Positions 47,297 through 56,965 of a DNA stretch of 64,000 nucleotides are shown here, piece by piece. Position 1 is the first letter of the stretch. Each line of letters opens with the position of its first letter. Origin of the DNA: CALABS01 sp050260775 (GTDB lineage: Bacteria > Pseudomonadota > Alphaproteobacteria > Rhodospirillales > Magnetospirillaceae); contig JBLNCP010000022.1 of assembly GCA_050260775.1 (NCBI GenBank), positions 124,001-188,000 on the forward strand. Reading direction: 5' to 3'. A model generated the notes under the pieces. It made no database searches and was not told the origin of the DNA. It saw nothing but the letters and a program-made list of their open reading frames with translations. The position numbers were made by a program, and so were the translations under genes.

Positions 47297-48688
47297 ATGA
47301 CCAGCCAGAGCCTCGTCAACGTTTCCGATCCCAACGCCGGTCAGCCTGCGGCCGAGCCCGAGCGTCCGGTGGTGCGCCGGTCGAGCCGCCAGTCGCGCCA
47401 CCTCGCCCAGGCAGTACAGCTGGAAGAGAGCGGGACGGCGCCTCTCGTCCGCTTCACCGTGTTCATCACCAGCTTTGCCGTCCTGGCGTTCCTGGTGTGG
47501 GCCGCATTGACCAGAGTCGAGGAAGTGGCAAGCGCCGAGGGCTCGATCGTTCCCACCGGTTCGCTGCAAACCGTCCAACACCTTGAGGGCGGACTTGTCG
47601 AGCAAATTCTGGCGCATGAGGGGCAATTGGTGCAGGAGGGCGAACCCCTCATCAAACTGTCGCCATCACAGGCCATGGCGGATCTCGATCAGACCCGTGC
47701 GCGCGAAATGACGCTGCTGCTGAAGGCCGAACGGCTGCGTGCTTTCGCCGAAATCCGTCACCCGGATTTCTCCTTCGCCGGCGCTGAATATGCGCGGCTG
47801 GTCAGCGACAACCTCGCCATCTTCACCACCCAGAACAATGCGCGCGAAAGCCAGCGGCAGGTCATCCTGTCGCAGATCGACCAGAAGCGCTCGGAATTGG
47901 CGCTGCTGGAAGGCCAGCACAAGACGTTGCAGGACCAGGTGGACGCCACCACCGAAGAGCTGAAGATGCGCGAGAACCTGGTGGAGCGGGGGCTGGTGTC
48001 GCGTGTCATCTATCTCGACAACAAGCGTGAGAACGCCAGGCTGCGCGGTGAACTGGCGCGCGTCCAGGGACAGACGATCACCGCCCGTGAAGCCCTCGCC
48101 GAGGTCCAGAACCGTCTGACCGACAATTGGGCGACGCTCCACAAGCAGACCATGGACGAACTGGGCGTCACCGTGTCCGAACTCGCGCAGGTGCAGGAGA
48201 CCATTTCCCGTCTCGAGGATCGCGTGCAGCGGCTGGTGGTGGTCTCTCCGTCCAAGGGGTATGTGAAGGGGCTGACCGTCCACAACACCGGTGCCGTCAT
48301 CCAGAACGGCGGCGTGATTTGCGAGATCGTGCCGGTCGACCGGGAGCTCAAGGTCGACGCCAAGGTGCTACCGCGCGATATCGGCTTCGTGAAGGTCGGC
48401 CAGCGCGTCAAGGTCAAGGTGACGACGTACGACTTTGCTCGCTACGGTGCGGTGCTGGGGACGCTGGAGCGCGTGTCCGCCTCAAGCTTCCTCAACGAGA
48501 AGGGCGAGCCTTTCTTCAAGGCGTCGGTGGCGCTGGACAGGGAATATGTCGGCGACACCCCCGGGCTGCACGTCATTACCCCTGGCATGACGGTCAACGC
48601 CGAGATCATCACCGGTGACAAGTCGCTGCTGCAGTACATGCTGAAGCCGATCTTCACCCAGCTGCGCCAGTCGTTCCACGAGCGGTGA
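47297..48688 (+). CDS. HlyD-type type I secretion membrane fusion protein
   Basis: 463 aa. One membrane helix (FTVFITSFAVLAFLVWAAL) precedes a barrel with QTVQHLEGGLVEQILAHEG, a long coiled-coil hairpin and a C-terminal barrel (GYVKGLTVHNTGAVIQNG). It links the inner-membrane ABC pair to an outer-membrane TolC channel encoded elsewhere. Third gene of the operon. Its last 35 bases overlap the convergent methyltransferase gene. Confidence 0.92.
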   Translation: MTSQSLVNVSDPNAGQPAAEPERPVVRRSSRQSRHLAQAVQLEESGTAPLVRFTVFITSFAVLAFLVWAALTRVEEVASAEGSIVPTGSLQTVQHLEGGLVEQILAHEGQLVQEGEPLIKLSPSQAMADLDQTRAREMTLLLKAERLRAFAEIRHPDFSFAGAEYARLVSDNLAIFTTQNNARESQRQVILSQIDQKRSELALLEGQHKTLQDQVDATTEELKMRENLVERGLVSRVIYLDNKRENARLRGELARVQGQTITAREALAEVQNRLTDNWATLHKQTMDELGVTVSELAQVQETISRLEDRVQRLVVVSPSKGYVKGLTVHNTGAVIQNGGVICEIVPVDRELKVDAKVLPRDIGFVKVGQRVKVKVTTYDFARYGAVLGTLERVSASSFLNEKGEPFFKASVALDREYVGDTPGLHVITPGMTVNAEIITGDKSLLQYMLKPIFTQLRQSFHER

Positions 48689-49184
48689 GCCTGGGGCGGG
48701 AGGCCAGTGCGGCCTCCTCCACGGCGACGCGGAGGGCGAGCAGGGCGCCGTTGGCGGCTGAGAACGCGACAGCGAGCGGCCAGGCACCGAAGGCCAGCGG
48801 CACCAGGGCGATCTCTCCGGCCACCACCAGGTAGTTGGGATGGCGCACCAGACGGTAGGGGCCGCGCGCCACCAGCGGTGCCTCTGGGACCGTGACGATG
48901 CGCGTGGTCCAGAAGCGCCCCAGGCTGCCGATAACCCACAGCCTGAAGGCCTGCAGGGCCGCCAGCATCAGGATCACGGCGGGCTCAGCGGGGGCCTCCA
49001 AGGGAATGGTGCCCGCGATGGCCACCATCCAGGCGGCGTGCAGCCCCACGAGCAGCGGATAATGGCCGGCCCCGACCTCGCGCCCACCGGCGGCCAGCAG
49101 CCGGCGGGTGTTGCGGTGCGCCAAGGCCAGCTCCCCGAGGCGCTGGAGCACGATGACCCCGAGGACGAGCCACAGCGGGATCAC
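48654..49184 (-). CDS. isoprenylcysteine methyltransferase-like protein (PKS partner)
   Basis: 176 aa from a GTG that overlaps the PKS stop (GTGA). Membrane helices and the motif ARGPYRLVRHPNYLVV mark the ICMT/PEMT family of membrane methyltransferases. Members next to type III PKS genes (SrsB, BpsB/YpbQ) O-methylate alkylresorcinols or alkylpyrones. The coupling to a PKS here supports the same job. Its 3' end overlaps hlyD on the other strand. Confidence 0.82.
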   Translation of the reverse strand: MIPLWLVLGVIVLQRLGELALAHRNTRRLLAAGGREVGAGHYPLLVGLHAAWMVAIAGTIPLEAPAEPAVILMLAALQAFRLWVIGSLGRFWTTRIVTVPEAPLVARGPYRLVRHPNYLVVAGEIALVPLAFGAWPLAVAFSAANGALLALRVAVEEAALASRPRLTARGTTGAAG

Positions 49185-50212
49185 GGCCCCTCCAACAGCA
49201 GAAATCCGGCGGTGAATCCGGGTCCAAGGGCGGTTGCAACCACCCGGCGCGGCAGCGGTGCGGCAAGGCGGCGGGCAAGCACGAACAGCACGGTGGCTGC
49301 GGACATGTTGCCGTGGGACGCTAGGATCGCCCGCTCATCGGCGAGGGTCCCCCGATCGATCCCAAGCGCCTCCTCCAGGGCAGTGACGACCTTGGCCCCG
49401 CCCGGATGGCAGGCCCATCCGTCGATGTCGGCGCGCGTCAGGCCCAGCCCGCTCAGCCAGCCGTCCAAGGCGGGGCGGAGGCGGGAGGTGACGATCGCCG
49501 GGATGTCGCGCGAAAACAGGACGCCGAATCCGTCATCCTCGATCCGCCACCCCATTACCTCCAACGTGTCTGGCCAAGTGTGGTCGGCCCATGCCGACAG
49601 GCGTGGCCCTTGGCCACGGGTGGAGAGGACGGCGGCCGCGCACCCGTCGCCGAACAGGGCGGTGGCAACCACGTTTGCAGGGGTGCGGTCATCCACCCGG
49701 AAAGTGAGGCCGCAGAGCTCCACTACGACCAGCAGGACGTTCGCCCCCGGCATGGCCCTCGCCAGGGCGCCGGCACGGGCCAACCCCAGCACGCCGCCGG
49801 CGCATCCGAGCCCGAAAATCGGGAGGCGCACCACGTCCGGGCGCAGGCCGAGACGATCGATGAGCAACGCATCCAGGCTGGGGGTGGCCACGCCGGTAGT
49901 GCTGACGGCGACGATGGCGTCGACTGCTTTGATGGACAGGCCTGCACGGGCCAGGGCGTCGATGGTCGCCCGTGCTGCCAGATCAGTGGCGTGGCGGGCG
50001 AACAGTCGGGCGCGTTCTGCCCATCCGTGGCGCCTCAGATACCATTCCGGGGCGACGCACGAATAGCGGTGGTGCACACCGGAATTGGCGTGCACGGGCC
50101 CGACACGTTCGAGCACACCGCCGAACAGCTGCCGCGCCAACGCGGCAACCGCTTCGTCCCTCAGTTCATGGGCGGGCACGGCGGTCGCCAGTGCCATGAG
50201 GTGGGGGCTCAC
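49181..50212 (-). CDS. type III polyketide synthase (chalcone/stilbene synthase-like)
   Basis: 343 aa from a GTG with GAAGGGGA upstream. The catalytic triad is readable: Cys137 in GLGCAGG, His in CHPGG and Asn in SHGNMSAAT. Bacterial relatives extend fatty acyl starters with malonyl-CoA to make alkylresorcinols or alkylpyrones. A methyltransferase overlaps downstream, as in the srs operon of Streptomyces. Starter length cannot be predicted. Confidence 0.9.
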   Translation of the reverse strand: MSPHLMALATAVPAHELRDEAVAALARQLFGGVLERVGPVHANSGVHHRYSCVAPEWYLRRHGWAERARLFARHATDLAARATIDALARAGLSIKAVDAIVAVSTTGVATPSLDALLIDRLGLRPDVVRLPIFGLGCAGGVLGLARAGALARAMPGANVLLVVVELCGLTFRVDDRTPANVVATALFGDGCAAAVLSTRGQGPRLSAWADHTWPDTLEVMGWRIEDDGFGVLFSRDIPAIVTSRLRPALDGWLSGLGLTRADIDGWACHPGGAKVVTALEEALGIDRGTLADERAILASHGNMSAATVLFVLARRLAAPLPRRVVATALGPGFTAGFLLLEGP

Positions 50213-50369
50213 GTCATTCCCCTTCGTTGCGGCTCCACCCCTGGAAAGATGGGCGGGGGGCTAGGCTGGTGCGAGGGCAACGGATGGATTAGCCGGCAAG
50301 CCTGTTGCAGTCGGCTGGGCAGTCCGCCATCCTCTGGGCTTACCCACCCCGCTCCTCGGCTTTCCCAAC

Positions 50370-51083
50370 ATGACTGAAAATTCCGTGCCTCCGCCGCCTT
50401 CTGCTGACAGCCTGGAAACCGGCGAAAGCCTGCATATGACGCTGTGGGCGCGTCTTCGCGCCTATTTCTTCGCCGGCATACTGGTGACGGCCCCGGTTTC
50501 CATCACGTTCTACATCGCCTGGCAGTTCATCAAGTTCATGGACAACCAGGTGTCGCCGCTGATCCCGCCGGCGCTTCACCCGCAGAATTGGGGCGTGCCG
50601 GGCTTTGGGTTGGTGGTCGTGGTGGTCTCCCTGACCCTGATCGGTGCGTTGACCGCCGGGTTCGCCGGCCGCCTGTTCGTCAGGCTGTCGGAGGCCGTAC
50701 TGGTCCACATGCCGGTCATCCGCAGCATCTACTCGGCGGTGAAGCAGATCTTCGAGACGGTGTTGGCGCAGAAGGCCAATGCGTTCCGCGAAGTCGTCCT
50801 GATCGAATACCCGCGCAAGGGCATCTGGACCATGGGCTTCATCACCGGCACTACCGGCGGCGAGGTGCGGGCCCATTTCCAGGAGGAAATGGTCAACGTC
50901 TTCGTACCGACCACCCCCAATCCCACCTCGGGTTTTCTGCTGTTCCTGGCGCGCCGCGAGGTGCAGGTGCTCGACATGACCGTCGAGGACGGCATCAAGA
51001 TGGTGGTGTCGACCGGCATCCTGACCCCACCGGAGAAGAAGAAGCTGGAACCGGCGCGGATCAGCCAGACCGCAGCGTCCTGA
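50370..51083 (+). CDS. DUF502 family membrane protein
   Basis: 237 aa. Two membrane helices (YFFAGILVTAPVSITFYIAW and FGLVVVVVSLTLIGALTAG), then the DUF502 core HMPVIRSIYSAVKQI, GIWTMGFITG, and VFVPTTPNPTSGF. Function unknown in the family. Its 3' end overlaps recG by 23 bases on the other strand. Confidence 0.88.
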   Translation: MTENSVPPPPSADSLETGESLHMTLWARLRAYFFAGILVTAPVSITFYIAWQFIKFMDNQVSPLIPPALHPQNWGVPGFGLVVVVVSLTLIGALTAGFAGRLFVRLSEAVLVHMPVIRSIYSAVKQIFETVLAQKANAFREVVLIEYPRKGIWTMGFITGTTGGEVRAHFQEEMVNVFVPTTPNPTSGFLLFLARREVQVLDMTVEDGIKMVVSTGILTPPEKKKLEPARISQTAAS

Positions 51084-53142
51084 CCGCCGCGTCGCGCTCG
51101 AAGAGATAGAGCAGGATGCGCAGGGCCTCGCCGCGGGGCGAGGCCAATTCGGGGTCACGATCGAGAATCAGGCGGGCGTCGTCGCGGGCGGTGGCCAGCA
51201 AATCGCCATGAATGGCGAGGTCGGCCACCCTGAATTCGGGCAGGCCGCTCTGGCGGGTGCCGAGGAGCTCGCCGCCGCCCCGCAGGCGCAGATCCTCCTC
51301 GGCGATGACAAAGCCATCCTCGGTCGCTCGCATGATCTCCAGACGGGCCTTGGCGGTCTCGGACAGTGGAGAATCATAGAGCAGCAGGCAGCGCGAGGCA
51401 TCGCCGCCCCGTCCGACGCGGCCGCGCAGCTGATGCAGCTGGGCCAAGCCGAACCGCTCGGCATGCTCGATGACCATCACGGTTGCCTCGGGGACGTTGA
51501 CGCCGACCTCGATCACGGTGGTGGCCACCAGGATATCGAGGTCGCCCCCGGCGAAGGCAGCCATCACCTTGTCCTTGGCCGGTCCCTTCATCTTGCCGTG
51601 CACCAGGCCGACGCGGTCGCCGAACATCTGCGTCAGGTGGCGGTGGCGCTCGTCTGCCGCCGCGAGATCGCTGGTCTCGGACTCCTCGACCAGTGGACAG
51701 ACCCAATAGGCTCGCGCTCCCCCCTGAACCGCGCGCCCCACCGCGCCGACCACCTCGTCGAGGCGGGTGAGGGGAAGGGCCCTGGTGTCAACCGGTTGAC
51801 GCCCCGGTGGCTTCTCGTCGAGGCGCGAAGCGTCCATGTCGCCATAGGCGGTGAGAAGCAGGGTGCGCGGTATCGGAGTGGCGGTCATGACCAGCACGTC
51901 CACGGCCTGGCCTTTGGACGCCAATTCAAGGCGTTGGTGGACGCCAAAGCGATGCTGTTCGTCGATCACCGCCAGCGCGAGATCTCGAAACACGACATCT
52001 TCCTGGAACAGCGCATGGGTGCCGACCACCAGGTCCAACTCGCCGGCGGCGAGGTCGGCGAGGACACGCTCGCGGGGCTTGCCCTTGTCGCGGCCGGTAA
52101 GCAGCCCGACCCTGATACCCGCGGCGACCGCCAGGGGTTCGATGGTGGCAAGGTGCTGACGGGCAAGGATCTCGGTCGGGGCCATCATGGCCGCCTGGGC
52201 TCCGGCTTCGACGGCGCTCAGCATGGCAAGCAAGGCCACCACCGTCTTTCCGCTGCCGACGTCGCCTTGCAGCAGCCGGAGCATGCGGGTGGGCTCGGCC
52301 ATGTCCGCATCGATCTCTGCTAGCGAACGGGTTTGAGCGCCGGTAAGAGCGAAAGGCAGCGCCGCCATCACCTTGTCGCGCAGCCGACCATCGCCGTGGA
52401 TGGAGCGGCCCTTCAGTTTGCGCTGGTGGGCGCGAACCATCGATAGTGCCAGCTGATTGGCGAGCAGCTCGTCGTAGGCGAGGCGGCGGCGCGCGGGTGA
52501 GTCCTCGCTCACAGCCCGTTCGGACCCGGGGTGGTGCAGTGCCATCAGCGCTTCGCGCCATCCCGGCCAAGCCTGGCGCGCCTTCCACGCGGCGTCCTGC
52601 CATTCGGGGAGGTCCGGGGCACGCTCCAGTGCGGCCTTGACCGTGCGGGCGACCGGACGGGCCGACAGGCCCCCGGTCAGCGGGTAGACCGGTTCCACCG
52701 TCATCACCGACGCCATCTCGGCCAAAGGCACGATGTGGTCGGGGTGGGTGATCTGAATCTCATTGTTGAAGTGCTCGACCGTGCCGCTGACGACCCGAGT
52801 CTCGCCAACCGGCAAGGTTCGCCTCAGCCACTCCTCGTGGGCGTGGAAGAACACCAGATGCAGGAAGCCGGTCTCGTCCGAGCAGCGCACCCGATAGGGG
52901 CGGCTCTTGGAGCCTGACGGCATGTGGGCGTCCACCTGCACCACCAAGGTGGCCACTCGTCCAGCCGGCGCCTCGGCGACCTTGGGATTGGCGCGGCGAT
53001 CGACCACCCCGGTCGGCAGGTGCCACATCAAATCCAGCACCTTGGGGCCGGCAAGGCGCTCGTACAGCGGCGCGAGCTTCGGGCCGACACCGGGCAGCGT
53101 GGTGACCGGCGCAAACAGGGGGAAGAGGGCGGCGGGGCGCAT
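51061..53142 (-). CDS. recG: ATP-dependent DNA helicase RecG
   Basis: 693 aa. The N-terminal wedge/OB domain precedes an SF2 helicase with LLQGDVGSGKTVV near residue 290, DEQHRFGVHQR near 392, and the C-terminal QLHQLRGRVGRGG. RecG reverses stalled forks and remodels Holliday junctions. The order recG, sdhE, mfd with this orientation is typical for alphaproteobacteria. Confidence 0.96.
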   Translation of the reverse strand: MRPAALFPLFAPVTTLPGVGPKLAPLYERLAGPKVLDLMWHLPTGVVDRRANPKVAEAPAGRVATLVVQVDAHMPSGSKSRPYRVRCSDETGFLHLVFFHAHEEWLRRTLPVGETRVVSGTVEHFNNEIQITHPDHIVPLAEMASVMTVEPVYPLTGGLSARPVARTVKAALERAPDLPEWQDAAWKARQAWPGWREALMALHHPGSERAVSEDSPARRRLAYDELLANQLALSMVRAHQRKLKGRSIHGDGRLRDKVMAALPFALTGAQTRSLAEIDADMAEPTRMLRLLQGDVGSGKTVVALLAMLSAVEAGAQAAMMAPTEILARQHLATIEPLAVAAGIRVGLLTGRDKGKPRERVLADLAAGELDLVVGTHALFQEDVVFRDLALAVIDEQHRFGVHQRLELASKGQAVDVLVMTATPIPRTLLLTAYGDMDASRLDEKPPGRQPVDTRALPLTRLDEVVGAVGRAVQGGARAYWVCPLVEESETSDLAAADERHRHLTQMFGDRVGLVHGKMKGPAKDKVMAAFAGGDLDILVATTVIEVGVNVPEATVMVIEHAERFGLAQLHQLRGRVGRGGDASRCLLLYDSPLSETAKARLEIMRATEDGFVIAEEDLRLRGGGELLGTRQSGLPEFRVADLAIHGDLLATARDDARLILDRDPELASPRGEALRILLYLFERDAAVRTLRSG

Positions 53143-53228
53143 GGGGGGCTGGCGAGCTTGGTGGCTGACAGGGAGGCCGTGAGGCTCTATATCCTAGGCC
53201 TCTCGACACTGGACGCAATGCCCGCGCG

Positions 53229-53492
53229 ATGGATGCCCGACTGAAAAGATTGATCTTCCGTGCCCACCACATGGGCTCGAATGAGAATGACATCCTGTTT
53301 GGCGGCTTCGCCGAACGCTATCTTGCCACCCTCACGCCCGACCAGCTCGACCGCTTCGAGGCCTTGCTGGAAGAGACTGACAATGATCTGTTCAATTGGG
53401 TCACCGCCAAGGAGCCGGTACCCACCCGGCTTGATCACGACGTGATGGCGAAGATCCAAAATTACGTGAAGAACGAAGCTGCACGCGCTTGA
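53229..53492 (+). CDS. sdhE: FAD assembly factor SdhE
   Basis: 87 aa. The five-helix SdhE/YgfY pattern is present: LKRLIFRAHHMGSNENDILF and GGFAERYL. The protein helps attach FAD to succinate dehydrogenase SdhA. The conserved RGxxE loop reads MGSNE, so Gly and Glu are kept while the Arg is Met. Its stop overlaps the mfd start (TTGA). Confidence 0.88.
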   Translation: MDARLKRLIFRAHHMGSNENDILFGGFAERYLATLTPDQLDRFEALLEETDNDLFNWVTAKEPVPTRLDHDVMAKIQNYVKNEAARA

Positions 53493-56400
53493 AGAAGCTT
53501 GAGGAATTTCTCGGGACGCCGGGGCGCGTCGCCGTAGGCGGGGCTCCCGAGGGCGTCGATTCGCTGGTCGTCGCCGCGGTGGCGCGCTCGGGGCGTGCCG
53601 GCGACGTGGTGCATGTCGCCCGCGACGACGGGCGCATGGCCCGCATGGCCGAGCTCCTGGCATTCTTCGCGCCCGACGTCGAAGTCCTGGAGTTTCCCGG
53701 CTGGGACTGTGTGCCCTACGACCGGGTGTCACCCAACGTTGACTTCGTGGCGCGACGGGTCGACACGCTGACCAAACTCGCGCAAACCAGCGCGGGAAAG
53801 CCCCGGGTGGTGCTGACCACGGTATCGGCGCTCCTGCAACGGGTGCCGCCGCGCGAGACAATGGCCGGGGCATCCTTCGCCGCGTCCGTCGGACGGCAGA
53901 TGGACGTCGACGCCCTGGTATCGTTCCTGAACCGAAACGGCTACGTTCGTTCCGACACCGTAATGGAGCCTGGGGAGTTCGCGGTGCGTGGCGGCATCGT
54001 CGACCTCTTCCCGCCGGGGGCGCCGGAGCCGGTCCGCCTGGATTTCTTCGGCGACGAGGTGGAATCGATCCGCAGCTTCGACCCGATGAGCCAGCGTACG
54101 ACCGGGAAGCTGGAGTCCTTTGCCCTGGAACCGGTCAGCGAGGCAACCCTCGATGAGGCCTCGATCGCCCGGTTCCGCACCAACTACCGCGAGATGTTCG
54201 GAGTGGTGCAGGCCTCGGACCCGCTGTACGAGGCCATCTCCCAGGGCGTGAAATTCAATGGCATGGAGCATTGGCTGCCGCTGTTCCATGATGGCCTCGA
54301 CACCCTGTTCGCCTATGTCCCGGACGCCACCGTTGTCCTCGATCACCAGGCGGATGAAGCGCGTGAGGCGCGTTGGGGGGTAATCCTCGAGTATTACGAG
54401 GCGCGTCGGACCATTACCGGTGCGGGACTGATGGAATCCGGCATGGTCTACCATCCGGTGCCGCCGCCCGCCCTGTTTATCGAACGGGAGGAGTGGGACC
54501 GCCTGATGGCGGTTCGGACGACGTACGTGCTGTCGCCGTTCGGCGTCACCGAGAATGTCAACCGGGCCGTTGACGCGGAAGGCCGGGCAGGCCGGGATTT
54601 CTCCGACGTCCGGGCGCAGCCTGGGGCCAACGTCTACGAGGCGCTCCGCTCTCATGTCGACAGCGAAACGAAATCAGGCCGCCGAGTGGTAATTGCGGCC
54701 TGGACCGCGGGTTCACGTGATCGACTGACCCACCTGCTGACCGATCACGGGATCAAGGCTCGGTCGGTCGACAGTTGGGCCGACGGCGAGCAATTGCCGT
54801 CGGATGCGGTCCCGCTGGTGGTTCTGGGGATCGATCACGGGTTCCTTCGGCCTGATCTGGCCGTGGTGACGGAACAGGACCTGCTGGGCGACCGGCTTGC
54901 GCGCCCGGCGCGCAAGAAGAAGAAGGGGGCGCAGTTCATCGCCGAAGCCTCGGCGCTGAGCGAAGGCGATCTCGTGGTGCATGTGGAGCATGGCATCGGC
55001 CGCTATGACGGTCTGGTGGCTCTCGAGGTCGGGGGCGCGCCGCACGACTGCCTGCGCGTTCTCTACGATGGCAACGACAAACTGTTCGTGCCCGTAGAGA
55101 ACCTCGACGTGCTCACTCGCTATGGCTCGGAGCAAGCCGGCGTACAGTTGGACAAGCTGGGTGGCGTCGCTTGGCAGAATCGCAAGGCCAAGCTCAAGAA
55201 GCGTATCCGCGACATCGCCGACCACCTGCTGGCCATCGCCGCACAGCGCCAGCTCAAGAAATCCGACGCGCTGACGCCGCCGGAGGGTTTGTGGGACGAA
55301 TTCTGCGCCCGCTTCCCCTATGCCGAGACCGATGACCAGCAGCGGGCCATCGAAGATGCCATCGAGGATTTGGGGTCCGGCCGACCGATGGATCGGCTCG
55401 TTTGCGGCGACGTCGGGTTCGGGAAGACGGAGGTGGCGCTGCGGGTGGCCTTCGTCGCGGCCATGGCCGGCATGCAGGTGGCGGTGGTCGTGCCGACCAC
55501 CCTGCTGGCACGCCAGCACTATCGGACCTTCGCCGAGCGGTTCAAGGGATTGCCGGTGCGGGTGGAGCAACTGTCCCGACTGGTTCCCGCGAAGCAGGCG
55601 TCGGAGACCAAGAAGGGATTGGCCGACGGTTCGGTGGACATCGTCGTCGGCACCCACGCACTGCTCGCCAAGGGGATCGAGTTCAAACGCCTCGGCCTTC
55701 TCATCATCGACGAGGAGCAGCATTTTGGCGTCGCCCACAAGGAGCGCCTGAAGGCCCTGAAAGCCGATGTGCACGTGCTGACCCTGTCGGCCACTCCGAT
55801 CCCGCGCACGCTGCAAATGGCGCTAACCGGCGTGAAGGAGATGAGCGTCATTGCCACACCGCCGGTCGACCGGTTGGCGGTGCGCACCTTCGTGTTGCCG
55901 TTCGATCCCGTGGTGGTTCGCGAGGCGATCCTGCGCGAACGCTATCGCGGCGGCCAAATCTTCTACGTCTGCCCGCGCCTAGCCGACATCGACCGGGTTG
56001 CCGAGCGTCTGGCCCGCCTGGTGCCAGAGGTGAAGACGGTGGTCGCTCACGGCCGGCTGACGCCCACCGAGTTGGAAGACGTGATGACCGCTTTCGGCGA
56101 CAAGCAGTACGACGTGCTGCTGTCGACCAACATCATCGAATCCGGCATCGATATGCCGAGCGTCAACACGCTGATCATCCACCGTGCCGACATGTTCGGC
56201 CTCGGCCAGCTTTACCAGCTCCGCGGCCGCGTCGGCCGCGGAAAGCTGAGAGGATACGCTTATCTCACCCTGCCCAGCGACCGGGTTCTGTCCCCGGGGG
56301 CCGAGAAGCGACTTCAGGTCATGCAAGCGCTCGATTCCCTGGGGGCGGGCTTCCAATTGGCCAGCCATGACCTGGACATACGTGGCGCGGGCAACCTGCT

Positions 56401-56965
56401 CGGCGAGGAGCAGTCGGGACATATCCGTGAGGTCGGCATAGAGCTTTACCAGCAATTGCTGGAGGAGGCGGTCGCAGCGGCGCGGGGAGGGGAGTTGGCC
56501 CAGGCGGCCGAGGAATGGTCGCCCCAGATCACGATCGGAACGCCGGTTTTGATCCCTGAGGAGTATGTAAAGGATCTGTCGGTCCGGCTTGGGCTGTACC
56601 GGCGTATTGCCGGCGTTTCCGACCGCGACGAACTGGACGCGCTGGCCGCCGAATTGGTGGATCGCTTCGGCAAGATGCCGCCCGAGGTGGAGAACCTGCT
56701 TGAGGTCGTGGCCATCAAGGCGCTGTGCAAGCAGGCCGGGATCGAGAAGGTGGACGCCGGCCCCAAGGGCGCGGTCATCACCTTCCGCAACAACGTCTTC
56801 GCAAATCCCGCCGGCCTGGTGGCCTATATCAGCAGGGCGCAGGGGACGGCCAAGCTGCGTCCCGACCACAAGCTGGTGTTCATCCGCGTGTGGGACGACG
56901 CCAAACAGCGCGTCGGCGCGGTGCAGAAGCTGATCGCCAAACTGGTCGAAATCGCCAAGTCCTAA
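53489..56965 (+). CDS. mfd: transcription-repair coupling factor Mfd
   Basis: 1158 aa with a TTG start that overlaps the sdhE stop. UvrB-like N-terminus (GRVAVGG, then FPGWDCVPYDRVSP), a CarD-like RNA polymerase interaction domain (LVVHVEHGIGRYDGL), and a RecG-like translocase with CGDVGFGKTEV near residue 644 and DEEQHFGV near 740. The TRCF domain ends the protein. It removes stalled RNA polymerase and recruits UvrA. Full length. Confidence 0.97.
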   Translation: MKKLEEFLGTPGRVAVGGAPEGVDSLVVAAVARSGRAGDVVHVARDDGRMARMAELLAFFAPDVEVLEFPGWDCVPYDRVSPNVDFVARRVDTLTKLAQTSAGKPRVVLTTVSALLQRVPPRETMAGASFAASVGRQMDVDALVSFLNRNGYVRSDTVMEPGEFAVRGGIVDLFPPGAPEPVRLDFFGDEVESIRSFDPMSQRTTGKLESFALEPVSEATLDEASIARFRTNYREMFGVVQASDPLYEAISQGVKFNGMEHWLPLFHDGLDTLFAYVPDATVVLDHQADEAREARWGVILEYYEARRTITGAGLMESGMVYHPVPPPALFIEREEWDRLMAVRTTYVLSPFGVTENVNRAVDAEGRAGRDFSDVRAQPGANVYEALRSHVDSETKSGRRVVIAAWTAGSRDRLTHLLTDHGIKARSVDSWADGEQLPSDAVPLVVLGIDHGFLRPDLAVVTEQDLLGDRLARPARKKKKGAQFIAEASALSEGDLVVHVEHGIGRYDGLVALEVGGAPHDCLRVLYDGNDKLFVPVENLDVLTRYGSEQAGVQLDKLGGVAWQNRKAKLKKRIRDIADHLLAIAAQRQLKKSDALTPPEGLWDEFCARFPYAETDDQQRAIEDAIEDLGSGRPMDRLVCGDVGFGKTEVALRVAFVAAMAGMQVAVVVPTTLLARQHYRTFAERFKGLPVRVEQLSRLVPAKQASETKKGLADGSVDIVVGTHALLAKGIEFKRLGLLIIDEEQHFGVAHKERLKALKADVHVLTLSATPIPRTLQMALTGVKEMSVIATPPVDRLAVRTFVLPFDPVVVREAILRERYRGGQIFYVCPRLADIDRVAERLARLVPEVKTVVAHGRLTPTELEDVMTAFGDKQYDVLLSTNIIESGIDMPSVNTLIIHRADMFGLGQLYQLRGRVGRGKLRGYAYLTLPSDRVLSPGAEKRLQVMQALDSLGAGFQLASHDLDIRGAGNLLGEEQSGHIREVGIELYQQLLEEAVAAARGGELAQAAEEWSPQITIGTPVLIPEEYVKDLSVRLGLYRRIAGVSDRDELDALAAELVDRFGKMPPEVENLLEVVAIKALCKQAGIEKVDAGPKGAVITFRNNVFANPAGLVAYISRAQGTAKLRPDHKLVFIRVWDDAKQRVGAVQKLIAKLVEIAKS

